Assembly: GCF_000092845.1 (NCBI RefSeq)
Contig: NC_014150.1
Span: 1,636,919-1,700,918 of the forward strand
From: Brachyspira murdochii DSM 12563
GTDB taxonomy: Bacteria; Spirochaetota; Brachyspiria; Brachyspirales; Brachyspiraceae
DNA: 64,000 bases
Direction of reading: 5' to 3'
Part shown: positions 17,292 through 25,691 of the stretch, one piece after another
Layout of the letters: each line of letters starts with the position of its first letter
Position numbering within the stretch: the stretch's first letter is position 1
Notes under the pieces: generated by a model
The model's database searches: none
Seen by the model: only the letters and a program-made list of their open reading frames with translations
Told to the model about the DNA's origin: nothing
Position numbers and translations under genes: made by a program

Positions 17292-17612
17292 ATTCCCCCC
17301 CTTTTAGATTGAGTGCTTTATTTTTCTTATTAGGTTTTAATTAAATATAAAAGCCTATATTTTTTAAGCACACCCGCCCAAAACGTAATTTAAATTTGCA
17401 CTTCCTCTACGCACGTAAAGCTAATTTTTAAAATATAGGTTAATTAATAATTCTAATTTTGCCATATATAAGAATCAATTAAACGTGCGTTGGTCATAAT
17501 TATAAAATTTACAACGCACTTGGGTGGGCAGCCAAAAATAACAGTAAAAGTTAAAAAATAAAAATCATACAGAAATAACAGATAGTATTAAAAAAATTTA
17601 AAGGGTGGGGAA
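17292..17612 (-). repeat. Composite ACGCACG repeat, inverted: R-unit-L
   Basis: Read on the - strand: CCCCACCCTTTAA and CTGCCCACCCAAGTGCG (right part), then a unit ACGCACG...CGTGCGT (17490 down to 17409), then GGGCGGGTGTGCTT and the A-A-T-C-T-A-A-A-A-G-G-G-G end (left part). It lies 27 bases after the ankyrin gene and mirrors the copy at 16023-16448. Confidence 0.8.
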
Positions 17613-17655
17613 TGAAAATAATTTTAAAATAAAAATACGATTATAAATCTCACAG

Positions 17656-17684
17656 TTGACAAACTTAAAAATTTTCATTATATA
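17656..17684 (+). promoter_or_regulatory. Promoter-like sequence in a dispersed repeat
   Basis: TTGACA (17656-17661), 17-base spacer, TATATA (17679-17684). The same 29-base pattern with minor changes recurs at 17957-17985, and its reverse complement at about 630-680. No gene starts close downstream of this copy. The stretch 17613-18037 is otherwise gene-free and contains a GC-rich hairpin block at about 17810-17955. Confidence 0.45.
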
Positions 17685-17956
17685 CCTAAACAAATACAGT
17701 TTGCCAAATATTAGTTACTTATAAATGTAATTATAATATATTATTGTTAATCAATAAAATATGTTTTATATGTATAGTAAATTACTTGTTTTGTATAATA
17801 ATAGGTAATCAGCCGCATACCCTTGCCACAGGCGGACTTCGTCTCGGGTACTTCCTTACTTCGTTCGGTAGCGTTGACATTTGATATAGAGTAGATAATA
17901 CCGTGCTGTAAGGTGCCCGCGAAGCGTCCCGAACGAAGATGAGGGAGAGCTCGCTG

Positions 17957-17985
17957 TTGACAAACTTAAGAATTTTTAGTATATA
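17957..17985 (+). promoter_or_regulatory. Probable promoter of the radical SAM gene
   Basis: TTGACA and TATATA with a 17-base spacer, about 45 bases before the ATG at 18038. It is the second copy of the promoter-like repeat at 17656 and sits at the right edge of a GC-rich repeat block. Confidence 0.6.
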
Positions 17986-18037
17986 TTAATAAAAACTATT
18001 TTAAATATTAATAAAGATTTATAAAAAATACATATAT

Positions 18038-18979
18038 ATGCAAAAAACATACTATTCATTTTCAGACTATGTAAAAAATAAATTTGGTGTTAAGGTAGGA
18101 AAAATTTCTATAGATACAGATTTCGGCTGTGCTCATAAAACTAATGACGGAGGATGCAGATTCTGTAATTTAAATAGCTATAAACCGCCTTATATAATAG
18201 AGGAAAATATCAATAAGCAATGGATAAACGGTGTGGAAAATTATAAAAGAAGATACCAAAAGTTTTACGCTTATTTTCAGCTAGGCACTCCATTATCTCC
18301 GCTTGCCTCAAAAGAGTCCTTACTTTATGCTAATAAGTTAATACATTTTGATAACTGCGTGGGACTTATGTTTGGGGCAAGGAGTGATATGCTTGAAGAT
18401 AATGTTTTAAAAGAGCTTAATGATTTATCTTCTTCTTTTAATAAAGAGATTTGGCTTGAAATGGGGCTTCAGTCTTCCAATGATGAAACTTCTCTTTTTA
18501 TAAACAGAGGTCATAATTATAAATCATTTGCAGATACTGTAAAACATATAAAGAAAAATTATCCTAATCTTATAATATGTACGCATGTAATATTCGGTCT
18601 TCCTAAAAAGTTTATAGATGAAAAAAATATAGAGCTTGAAAGAAGAGAGGATATGCTTCAAACTGTCAAAGATATTTCTTCTATTGAAATAGATGCTGTA
18701 AAGTTTCATCAGCTTGATATAGTAAAAGGTTCTTATTTTGAGAATATGTATAAAGAATATCATTTTCCTGTTTTAGATGAAGATTTTTATATAGATTTGA
18801 TGTGCGAGGCTATTTCTTTAACTAGAGAAAACATTATAATAGCGAGATTAATGGGCGACAGTTTAGGTGACACATTAATAGCCCCTAAGTGGAAGAAATC
18901 CAAGGGCGAGATAATAAATCTTATAAACAAAAATATGAAGCTAAAAAATCTTTATCAGGGCAGCAATTTTATTTTGTAA
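18038..18979 (+). CDS. YhcC-type radical SAM protein (TIGR01212 family)
   Basis: A 313-residue protein of normal length for this family. The [4Fe-4S] cluster cysteines are C31, C40 and C43 in the extended spacing C-x8-C-x2-C typical of TIGR01212 rather than the classical C-x3-C-x2-C. The following R-F-C-N-L-N-S-Y-K-P-P and the H-V-I-F-G-L-P segment near residue 183 agree. YhcC-type proteins are radical-SAM enzymes of unknown substrate, found beside respiration or envelope genes in other bacteria. A promoter lies upstream; no clear ribosome-binding site is seen. Confidence 0.88.
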   Translation: MQKTYYSFSDYVKNKFGVKVGKISIDTDFGCAHKTNDGGCRFCNLNSYKPPYIIEENINKQWINGVENYKRRYQKFYAYFQLGTPLSPLASKESLLYANKLIHFDNCVGLMFGARSDMLEDNVLKELNDLSSSFNKEIWLEMGLQSSNDETSLFINRGHNYKSFADTVKHIKKNYPNLIICTHVIFGLPKKFIDEKNIELERREDMLQTVKDISSIEIDAVKFHQLDIVKGSYFENMYKEYHFPVLDEDFYIDLMCEAISLTRENIIIARLMGDSLGDTLIAPKWKKSKGEIINLINKNMKLKNLYQGSNFIL

Positions 18980-19058
18980 TTAGAATTATTATACTATATT
19001 TGGTTTAATTTTTATATAAATATAGTATAATTCATAGATGAAGTTTTAGGAGTAAGTT

Positions 19059-20015
19059 ATGACATACTATGATGCAGCAAAAAAAGTTTTGGATCAAAGC
19101 GATGTTCCTATGAAAGTTGATGAAATATGGGAAAAGGCTATTGAGTTAGGTTATGATAAAATTATAGCTGAAACTCTAAACGGAAAAATGAGTAAAACAC
19201 CTATTGCCAGTTTGGGTGCTGTAATATATACAGATATAAAGTTTAATCCAGACACTACAATATTTGTAAAAGTTGGAAAATGAAAGTTTTTATTAAAAAG
19301 TAAAATAAATAATTCTAATCAAAATTTGATAAATGAAATTAATAATTTAAGCGAAGAAGAAGATACAGAAGATATCATTGAAAATACAATTACAAATAAA
19401 AAAATATTAGAAGAAGATTTGCATACACCTCTTACAAAATATTTATATTCAAGAAAAATATATTCTAAAACTATAAATGCAAATGCTACAGATGTAAACT
19501 TAAAAGGAAAAATGAAATGGGGTACTCCTGATATAGTAGGAGTTACATTTAAAGACTATATTAATAAATCAGTTTTAGAATTATTTAATCATATAAACTT
19601 GCCAACTACAGAAATTTATGCTTATGAATTAAAATTAAAAATTACACTTGGAAGTTTGACAGAATATTATTTTCAGGCATTATCAAATTCCGGCTGGGCT
19701 AATGAGGCTTGGCTTGCTGCTATGCAAATAGATGAAAATAATTATGATGAACTTATGGAAGAGATGAAAAGGCTTAATCAGTCTTTTGGTGTTGGTATAA
19801 TGAAATTAAATTATGATAATCCCGAAGATTCAGAAATATTATTTTCAGCACAGAAGAGGAATTATTTAGATATAGACACTATGCATAAACTTTGCTATAA
19901 CAGACAGTTTCAGGATTTTATTAATGATGTTAATAAAATCCTAAAAAATAACGAAGCAAAAAATGATATAATATCAAATTTGATAAACAGCAAGAGATTT
20001 AATAGTCCAAATTAA
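19059..20015 (+). pseudogene. HARE-HTH plus PD-(D/E)XK nuclease-like protein, split by one in-frame TGA
   Basis: Two ORFs (19059-19283 and 19326-20015) are in the same frame, separated only by a TGA at 19281-19283; the intervening codons are open. Together they would give 318 residues. Residues 1-74 match the HARE-HTH winged helix (Y-Y-D-A-A-x-x-V-L, then I-W-E-K-A-I-E-L-G, then S-L-G-A-V-I-Y-T-D-I). The C-terminal part has G-T-P-D-I-V-G and Y-E-L-K, the spacing of a PD-(D/E)XK nuclease. AGGAG precedes the first start. This is a COG2958-like restriction or modification-associated protein. A CGA-to-TGA change would explain the break. Confidence 0.7.
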
Positions 20016-20220
20016 AAAATAAATATTTCTGATTAGTATTGATAATCATTAATTATACTACACACACCTATATTGACTTTTTTGCTTTAATGTTTTATCT
20101 TATAAGTAAGAGAGGTTTATATTATTTTTTTTGAAAAATTGTATTATGTCGTTAGTGCCATATTATATCAATGTAATCAATATAAAATAATTTAAATCTT
20201 AAAATTAATTTATCATTTAG

Positions 20221-20250
20221 CTAATAACAATTTTTATTAGTAATAATAAG
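20221..20250 (+). promoter_or_regulatory. Upstream box shared with the 33170 lipoprotein gene
   Basis: CTAATAACAATTTTTATTAG contains an inverted repeat (CTAATAA/TTATTAG) and is followed by TAATAATAAG. A near-identical box (AACAATTTTTATTAGTGATAATAAG) lies at about 33118-33142, ahead of another exported-protein gene. It may be an operator or shared promoter element. The rest of 20016-20263 is AT-rich without a visible gene. Confidence 0.35.
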
Positions 20251-20263
20251 CGAGTAAACGAAA

Positions 20264-21298
20264 ATGTTAAAAAAATATATTGTGTTAATGATTATAGGAT
20301 TAGTTTTTATGGTGAATAATTCTTATGGTATATCTCAAGATGAAAACATTTTTCTGAATGCATGCCGTTATGGTCAAGTTTATAGAATTGAAGAATTAAT
20401 TGATAAAGTTAATATCAATGTTCAAGATGAAGAAGAAGGATATACTCCTTTAATGAATGCTATAAGAGGAAGAGAAATAGAGGCTGTTAAAATTTTATTA
20501 GAGCATAATGCTGATGTTACTAAAATAAAAGATAATAGCGGAAGAAATGCATTTTTCTGGGCGGCTGCTTTAGATGAACTTGAAATGCTAAAACTATTTG
20601 AAAAATACAATCCTGATTTTAATACTGTAGATAATAACGGTTCTACTGCTTTATTTTATGCTAGTAAAATAGAAACTATGTATTATCTAATAAAAAACGG
20701 TATTGATGTTAATAAAAAAGATATAACTGGAAGAACTGCTTTAATACAATATTCGTTAGCATACCAAAGTCAAAATATTGTAAAGTTTTTAATTGAAAAC
20801 GGAGCAGATGTTAATGCTCAGGATAATGAAGGAATAACAACATTAATGTTTGCTGTTAAGGATTATAATATTGAAATAGTAAATATGTGTTTATCAGCAA
20901 ATGCCAATCTTCATATAAAAGACAAAGAAGGAAAAACTGCTTTATTCTATACATTATTATATTTTCATGCAATAGATTATGGTAAAAATATGACATATAA
21001 TATGTTTGGAAAAATTAACACTGAGATAACTGAATTGATAACAGGAAATAGAAAAAAAGAACAAGAAGAAGCAACTAAAAACGTTATTAAATTTGTAAAG
21101 CTATTAATAGATAATGGGGCAGATATCAATGCACAGGATAACAAAGGAAACACTTTATTAATGTATGCTATAACCTTTAAATATAAACCTCTTGTAGATG
21201 AGATATTAAAATTAAATCCTGATGTGAATATAAAAAATAAAGAAGGTAAAACAGCTAATGATATAGCGAGTATGTACGGTTATAAAATAGTAAAATAG
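20264..21298 (+). CDS. Exported ankyrin-repeat protein
   Basis: A 344-residue protein with a signal peptide (L-K-K-Y then a hydrophobic core ending N-S-Y-G). From residue 30 to the end there are about eight ankyrin repeats (for example E-G-Y-T-P-L-M-N-A with L-L-E-H-N-A-D-V, and E-G-I-T-T-L-M-F-A-V with C-L-S-A-N-A-N-L), interrupted near residue 230 by a 45-residue non-ankyrin insert. It likely acts as a periplasmic interaction scaffold. It belongs to the same family as 16504-17265 and 31135-32211. Confidence 0.82.
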   Translation: MLKKYIVLMIIGLVFMVNNSYGISQDENIFLNACRYGQVYRIEELIDKVNINVQDEEEGYTPLMNAIRGREIEAVKILLEHNADVTKIKDNSGRNAFFWAAALDELEMLKLFEKYNPDFNTVDNNGSTALFYASKIETMYYLIKNGIDVNKKDITGRTALIQYSLAYQSQNIVKFLIENGADVNAQDNEGITTLMFAVKDYNIEIVNMCLSANANLHIKDKEGKTALFYTLLYFHAIDYGKNMTYNMFGKINTEITELITGNRKKEQEEATKNVIKFVKLLIDNGADINAQDNKGNTLLMYAITFKYKPLVDEILKLNPDVNIKNKEGKTANDIASMYGYKIVK

Positions 21299-21448
21299 TA
21301 AGTATTTTATAAATTTGTAATATTTATGTTTTAATTTAAATATAAGGATAATAAAAATTATATAGAACTAATAAAAAACTTGTGAGTGTAGTAAAAAATA
21401 AGTTTTTTATATATAATAAAAAATGTAGGTAAGACACCATTACGGGTG

Positions 21449-21551
21449 GCATAACAACAAGCAAGTGATCCGAGCACAGACATGCTTATTCACTGCTTTA
21501 AGGCGGCTGCACCTGCTTCGCAATGTGGACTTCGTCGCGAGCATAGCAACA
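21449..21551 (+). repeat. Hairpin-module repeat (GCATAACAA...AGCATAGCAACA)
   Basis: The module starts GCATAACAACAA, contains AGTGA...TCACT with an inner GCAC/ATGC hairpin, then a TGCTTCGCAATGTGGACTTCGTCGCGA block, and ends GCATAGCAACA. The same modules recur at 22515-22590 and three times at 23700-23958. The remainder of the 343-base gap 21299-21641 holds the large inverted repeat listed next. Confidence 0.7.
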
Positions 21552-21555
21552 GAAT

Positions 21556-21621
21556 AAAAAATTACGAGCCTCTAGCAACTGACAAAGGAAGTTGCTAGAG
21601 CTTATTAGCGAGTAATTTTTT
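21556..21621. repeat. Two-tier inverted repeat upstream of the SH3b gene
   Basis: The outer arms AAAAAATTAC (21556-21565) and GTAATTTTTT (21612-21621) and the inner arms CTCTAGCAACT (21570-21580) and AGTTGCTAGAG (21590-21600) are both perfect. With its A- and T-rich ends it could terminate transcription in both directions. It ends 20 bases before the start of the gene at 21642. Confidence 0.7.
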
Positions 21622-21641
21622 ATATATTAACAGGAGTTATT

Positions 21642-22511
21642 ATGAAGAAAATTATTTTATTTCTTTTAAGCATTAATTTATTATGGGCATTTCCGCCTAG
21701 TGAAGCGTATTTTTCTGAACTTTTAAGCGATAATGGTAAAGTGACAAAAAATACAATGCAAGCTTATGATGTAAACGATTATGGTATGGTTTATTTTGAT
21801 GGAGAGATTACATTAACAGGAGTTCTTGAAAGATCTGATAATGAAGATATGGGAGATAATTATACTGCTTTGAGATTTTATCCTGATAATAATGTAGATC
21901 TTCCTTTTTTATATGCTTCATTTGAAATGGGTTTGAAAAATCAAGGTGCTTCTAAATATGGTGATTCTTGGGATTTTAGCGGCGTTGAATTTGACAGATT
22001 GGATTTCGGTGTTTTATTAAAAAATATTGAAGTAAAATTACCAGAACCTTTGAATAAAAGATTTTTAGGTGTTTCTGCTGTAAGAGCTGAAGTTACAATT
22101 AAAAATTATCGTTTTTATGAAGAAGGTGATGCAGGAAGAGAGGCTTACGGTGATATTGTAGGTTTTAAGGCTTTAGGTGATGTAGAAACAAAGTATTTTA
22201 GTAAAAATAATTATAATTCAGGAAATGTTTCTTACAACGAACTTCAATATAATTCTCAAGACAATTATGTGAATATAAGAGATAAAGCAAATGGAAAAAT
22301 AATAGGAAAGATTTTGAAAAGAGATATGATTTATAATGGGGGAGTTTTATTATCTATCAATGGAGCAGGTATTGATTATGAGAATTATAAAGATATCGAA
22401 ACAAAGTGGCTTGAAGTATTTTATCTTCCTCCAGAGGCTGAAGACGGAAAAGATGCAATTCATGGCTTTGTGCATGGTTCGCAGGTAAAACTTGAAAATG
22501 TAGGCTATTAA
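21642..22511 (+). CDS. Exported SH3b-domain protein, paralogue 1
   Basis: A 289-residue protein with a clear signal peptide (M-K-K-I-I-L-F-L-L-S, cleavage probably after W-A). Residues 20-175 form a domain found in both tandem paralogues (I-T-L-T-G-V-L-E-R, then L-R-F-Y-P-D-N-N, then L-P-E-P-L-N-K-R-F-L-G). The C-terminal 80 residues contain a bacterial SH3 domain (V-N-I-R-D-K-A-N-G-K-I-I-G-K-I-L), which usually binds peptidoglycan or envelope ligands. GGAG precedes the start. Function is unknown; it is probably periplasmic or surface-exposed. Confidence 0.8.
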   Translation: MKKIILFLLSINLLWAFPPSEAYFSELLSDNGKVTKNTMQAYDVNDYGMVYFDGEITLTGVLERSDNEDMGDNYTALRFYPDNNVDLPFLYASFEMGLKNQGASKYGDSWDFSGVEFDRLDFGVLLKNIEVKLPEPLNKRFLGVSAVRAEVTIKNYRFYEEGDAGREAYGDIVGFKALGDVETKYFSKNNYNSGNVSYNELQYNSQDNYVNIRDKANGKIIGKILKRDMIYNGGVLLSINGAGIDYENYKDIETKWLEVFYLPPEAEDGKDAIHGFVHGSQVKLENVGY

Positions 22512-22514
22512 AAG

Positions 22515-22590
22515 AGCATAACAATACCAAGTGAGCCGAAGCAGCCAGTAACTTTAGTTGCTGGCTTATATTAGCGAAGGCGAACATAAC
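22515..22590 (+). repeat. Hairpin-module repeat between the SH3b paralogues
   Basis: The module GCATAACAATACCAAG...GCGAACATAACAA contains a 10-bp hairpin (AGCCAGTAAC at 22543-22552 with GTTGCTGGCT at 22557-22566). An almost identical copy is at about 23885-23958. A separate 34-bp dispersed piece with GCGGCGGGAAAAAG is at 22659-22693, inverted relative to the copy at 678-712. The rest of the 22512-22779 gap is AT-rich. Confidence 0.75.
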
Positions 22591-22779
22591 AAAAGAATAA
22601 AAAATTACTAGCTTTAGACTAACAAGTTTTTACATTTAATAAATAGGTTTTTAATATGCACTTTTTGCAACTTTTTGCGGCGGGAAAAAGTTGAAAGAAT
22701 ATAAAATTTATTGATTCTTATAATTTTAATCAGTAGTAAGAATTGAATAATTATTATTTATAAACAAGGAGCTATTGCA

Positions 22780-23616
22780 ATGAAAAAAATTATTTTATTT
22801 CTTTTAAGCATTAATTTCTTATGGGCATTTCCGCCTGATGCAGCATACTTCAATGAACTTTTAAGCGATAATGGTAAAGTAATAAAAAATACACTTAAAG
22901 TAAAAAAAATTGACGGCGGCAATTATTCTGCTTATTTTGATGGTGAAATTACATTAACAGGAGTTCTTGAAAGAGCTGATAATTCTGATATTGATACTAT
23001 TTATAGTGCTTTAAGATTTTATCCTGATAATAATATTGATTTGCCTTTTTTATTTAGTATATATTCAGATAATATGGAGGATTATAAAGAATTTGAAAGA
23101 TTGGAATTTGGGGTTTTATTAGAAAATATTAAAGTAAAATTACCAGAACCTTTAAATAAAAGATTTTTAGGTGCTGCTGCTGTAAGGGCGGAGGTAACAA
23201 TAAGAAACTATTCTATTTTTTGTGAAGGTGAAGCAGGAAGAGAGGCTTATGGCGATCTTGTAAATATTAAATTACTTGATGATGTACAAATAGAATATTT
23301 TTCTAAAGATAATTCTGCAGACAGTTATTATCATGCTGGAAATTCTTATTATACTAAACTTAAATATAATTCTAAAGACGATTATGTGAATATAAGAGAT
23401 AAAGCAAATGGAAAAATAATAGGAAAGATTTTGAAAAACGATATGATTAATAATGGAGGAGTTTTATTAGCTATTGATAATTATTATTATTATGAAATAG
23501 ATGATAAAGGTTGGTGTGAAGTATATTATATGCCTCCGAATGCTAAAGATGGAAAAGATGCAATTCATGGCTTTGTGCATAATTCACAGATAAAAATTGA
23601 AAATGGAGACTATTAA
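22780..23616 (+). CDS. Exported SH3b-domain protein, paralogue 2
   Basis: A 278-residue paralogue of the gene at 21642, with a nearly identical signal peptide, the same conserved block L-P-E-P-L-N-K-R-F-L-G near residue 123, and the same V-N-I-R-D-K-A-N-G-K-I-I-G SH3b motif near residue 205. AAGGAG lies before the start. The two genes are separated by hairpin repeats rather than by a simple operon spacer, which suggests duplication through or with the repeats. Divergence is concentrated in the linker segments. Confidence 0.8.
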   Translation: MKKIILFLLSINFLWAFPPDAAYFNELLSDNGKVIKNTLKVKKIDGGNYSAYFDGEITLTGVLERADNSDIDTIYSALRFYPDNNIDLPFLFSIYSDNMEDYKEFERLEFGVLLENIKVKLPEPLNKRFLGAAAVRAEVTIRNYSIFCEGEAGREAYGDLVNIKLLDDVQIEYFSKDNSADSYYHAGNSYYTKLKYNSKDDYVNIRDKANGKIIGKILKNDMINNGGVLLAIDNYYYYEIDDKGWCEVYYMPPNAKDGKDAIHGFVHNSQIKIENGDY

Positions 23617-23640
23617 AAGAGAATAGCAATAATAAAAAAA

Positions 23641-23958
23641 GTGGGCCTACCTGCCGAAGTTCACTTATGGTGTTGGCAGGTGTATGCAAGGCACCCTTAT
23701 TGGTGAGATAACAATACCAAGTGAGCCGAGCACAGATGTGCTTATTCACTCTTTAAGGCGGCACCTTGCTTCGCAATGTGGACTTCGTCGCGAACATAGC
23801 AACAACCAAGCGAGCTAAGCCAGCCCCACAGGCCACAGAAGTGTGAGTGAGTTTACTCACTAGCTTATTTAAGGCGAAGTGAGCATAGCAACAACTAATG
23901 AGCCGAAGCAGCCAGTAACTTTAGTTGCTGGCTTATATTAGCGAAGGCGAACATAACA
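23641..23958 (+). repeat. Array of three hairpin modules plus a GC-rich leader
   Basis: Three modules run head to tail, each opening with (C/A)ATA(A/G)CAACAA or AGATAACAATACCAAG and closing with GGCGAA(G/C). Their inner hairpins differ: GCACAGATGTGC, AGTGAGTTTACTCACT, and AGCCAGTAAC/GTTGCTGGCT. A larger hairpin, CCTACCTGCCGAAG with CTTATGGTGTTGGCAGG, starts the block. The last module ends three bases before the ATG of the next gene. Confidence 0.7.
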
Positions 23959-23961
23959 ATA

Positions 23962-24531
23962 ATGGAAAACAATATGAATATAGGGGTTATAAGATCTATC
24001 CCAACAATGTTTATTCTAAACTTCATAACTTTAGGAATATATCATTACTATTGGGTTTATTATATTACTTTAGAAGTTGTAAAGTTTACAAAAAGAAAAG
24101 ATATATCCCCTGCTTTGGAGCTTTTACTTTCTGTTATGACTTGTAATCTCTATACAATATATTGGTATAATAAATACGGAAATATTATTCATAAAGAAAT
24201 AGCGTTAAAAATAGATGAAAATGATAAAGATGATAAAACTCAAATAGTTATGACTGCAAGTATTATTGTATTATTAGCAGGAGTTCCTATTATAGGAGCT
24301 TTAATATTTGCTTTTGTTATGGGGGCATTAGTAAGCGGTATGTCTTTAGTTTATAGTGATTTCAACTTTATTGATTTGATTGATAAGCCTGAAGCATTAT
24401 TAATATTTTTGGGTACTATATTGCTTGGTTTTATTATTCTTTTTGTGATTATTTCCTCTTTGCTCATTCCAGATATAATTATGCAGAAAAAATTAAACTC
24501 TATATGGGAAAAAATTAGAAGTAAAAAGTAA
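23962..24531 (+). CDS. DUF4234-like membrane protein
   Basis: A 189-residue integral membrane protein with about four hydrophobic helices. The N-terminal R-S-I-P-T-M-F-I-L-N-F-I-T-L-G-I-Y-H-Y-Y-W pattern is the hallmark of DUF4234 (R-x-I-x-x-x-I-L-L-x-x-x-T-x-G-I-Y). The T-C-N-L-Y-T-I-Y-W-Y segment near residue 62 is a second copy of this motif. Function of the family is not known. The start follows directly on the hairpin array, which supplies no ribosome-binding site. Confidence 0.65.
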   Translation: MENNMNIGVIRSIPTMFILNFITLGIYHYYWVYYITLEVVKFTKRKDISPALELLLSVMTCNLYTIYWYNKYGNIIHKEIALKIDENDKDDKTQIVMTASIIVLLAGVPIIGALIFAFVMGALVSGMSLVYSDFNFIDLIDKPEALLIFLGTILLGFIILFVIISSLLIPDIIMQKKLNSIWEKIRSKK

Positions 24532-24645
24532 TTTATTTTATATTATAAAGTCATAAAACATAACTAATAATGCTAATATATTGCATGTAATCATAAACAA
24601 ATATATAATATATATAAATAAAAAATTAAGAGAATTAAAATAAAA

Positions 24646-25689
24646 ATGTTAGAAAGTTTAGAGATAGAAAATTTCAGAGGAATAAAGAAATTAAAAATAG
24701 ACAATTTCAAAAATATTAATTTCTTTATAGGCAATGCTAACACTTCAAAGACTTCTCTTCTTGAGGCCATATACACGGGATTTTCAAGAAATGCTTTATC
24801 TTTTTTAAATTTATTAGATGCAAGAGATATTGCAAAAGATGATGATGCATTTGAGGCATTATTTTATGACCATAATTCAGATAATACTATAAAAATTAAT
24901 TCTTTAATAGATAATGAGTTTTTTGAACTTGAAATAAGTTCAGATTATAAAGATTATGATAAACTTACTGTGTCAATAAATAATATAGAAGCTGTAAATA
25001 AACTAAATTATCTTGTTTATAAAATAAAAAATAAAAAAGGATATGATACAAGTATAAATAGAATTGAAGAAAAAAATGATTATAAATTTGAATTTAAAGT
25101 TCTAAATAAAAAAGAAGAAAATATACAAATAAAAAAACATGATGTAGAATTTATTTCTGTATTTCATTATACAATGAGCATTCTATTTATTTTAAAAGCA
25201 ATTTTTGCAGATAATGAAAAAAGAAATATTTTAAAAAATATATGCCGCCAATTTGATTCTAAAATTAATGATATTATATTTGTTGATGATAGGTTAATGA
25301 TTGAAATAAAAGATTTAAAACATACTATTAATATAAAGAATATGGGGCAGGGATTTCAGAAATATTTAACCATAATAGCTTCTATAATATATCAAAAAAA
25401 ATATATTATAATTGATGAAATAGAAAATGGAATGCATTTTGAAAGCGTAAAAATAATGCTTGAAAATATTTTATCTCTATCTAAAGAATACGGGCTTCAG
25501 TTTTTTATAACCACTCATAATAAAGAACTGCTTGAAATTTTAAATGACTGTTTAATAGAAAAAGATTATAAAGATATGCTTTCGGTTTATAATTTATATT
25601 ACAATAAAGAAAATAACATTGACGTGATAAATTATAGTCAGGAAAATTTTTCAAACCTCATAGAAAATAATAATGAGATGAGGGACTAA
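24646..25689 (+). CDS. AAA/ABC-type ATPase (OLD/RecF-like), partner of a TOPRIM protein
   Basis: A 347-residue protein starting with the typical L-E-S-L-E-I-E-N-F-R-G-I-K-K-L of AAA_15/AAA_21 (RecF/OLD-like) ATPases. The Walker A region is G29-N-A-N-T-S-K35-T-S, in which the glycine normally before the lysine is serine. Walker B is I-I-I-D-E-I-E-N-G and the H-loop T-T-H-N-K-E-L follows about 60 residues later. The Q/C-loop region G-Q-G-F-Q-K-Y is present. The next gene, two bases downstream, encodes a TOPRIM-like protein, so the pair resembles a split OLD nuclease or PARIS-type abortive-infection module. Confidence 0.8.
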   Translation: MLESLEIENFRGIKKLKIDNFKNINFFIGNANTSKTSLLEAIYTGFSRNALSFLNLLDARDIAKDDDAFEALFYDHNSDNTIKINSLIDNEFFELEISSDYKDYDKLTVSINNIEAVNKLNYLVYKIKNKKGYDTSINRIEEKNDYKFEFKVLNKKEENIQIKKHDVEFISVFHYTMSILFILKAIFADNEKRNILKNICRQFDSKINDIIFVDDRLMIEIKDLKHTINIKNMGQGFQKYLTIIASIIYQKKYIIIDEIENGMHFESVKIMLENILSLSKEYGLQFFITTHNKELLEILNDCLIEKDYKDMLSVYNLYYNKENNIDVINYSQENFSNLIENNNEMRD

Positions 25690-25691
25690 TA

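Noticed and set aside
19281-19283. TGA read as selenocysteine or tryptophan
   Set aside because: No SECIS-like hairpin directly downstream is apparent, TGA is used as a normal stop elsewhere in the window (for example 41760-41762), and the context is a winged-helix domain with no redox role.
21449-23958. Resemblance of the hairpin modules (GCATAACAA, GAGCCGA, GGCTTA) to integron attC sites
   Set aside because: The right-hand end repeats the left motif directly instead of supplying a complementary GTTRRRY end, the GCATAAC does not fit RYYYAAC, and no integron integrase is seen in the window.
23925-24146. Alternative 73-codon frame at the start of the DUF4234-like gene
   Set aside because: It is a shadow in another frame of the clear membrane-protein gene 23962-24531 and starts inside a hairpin repeat.
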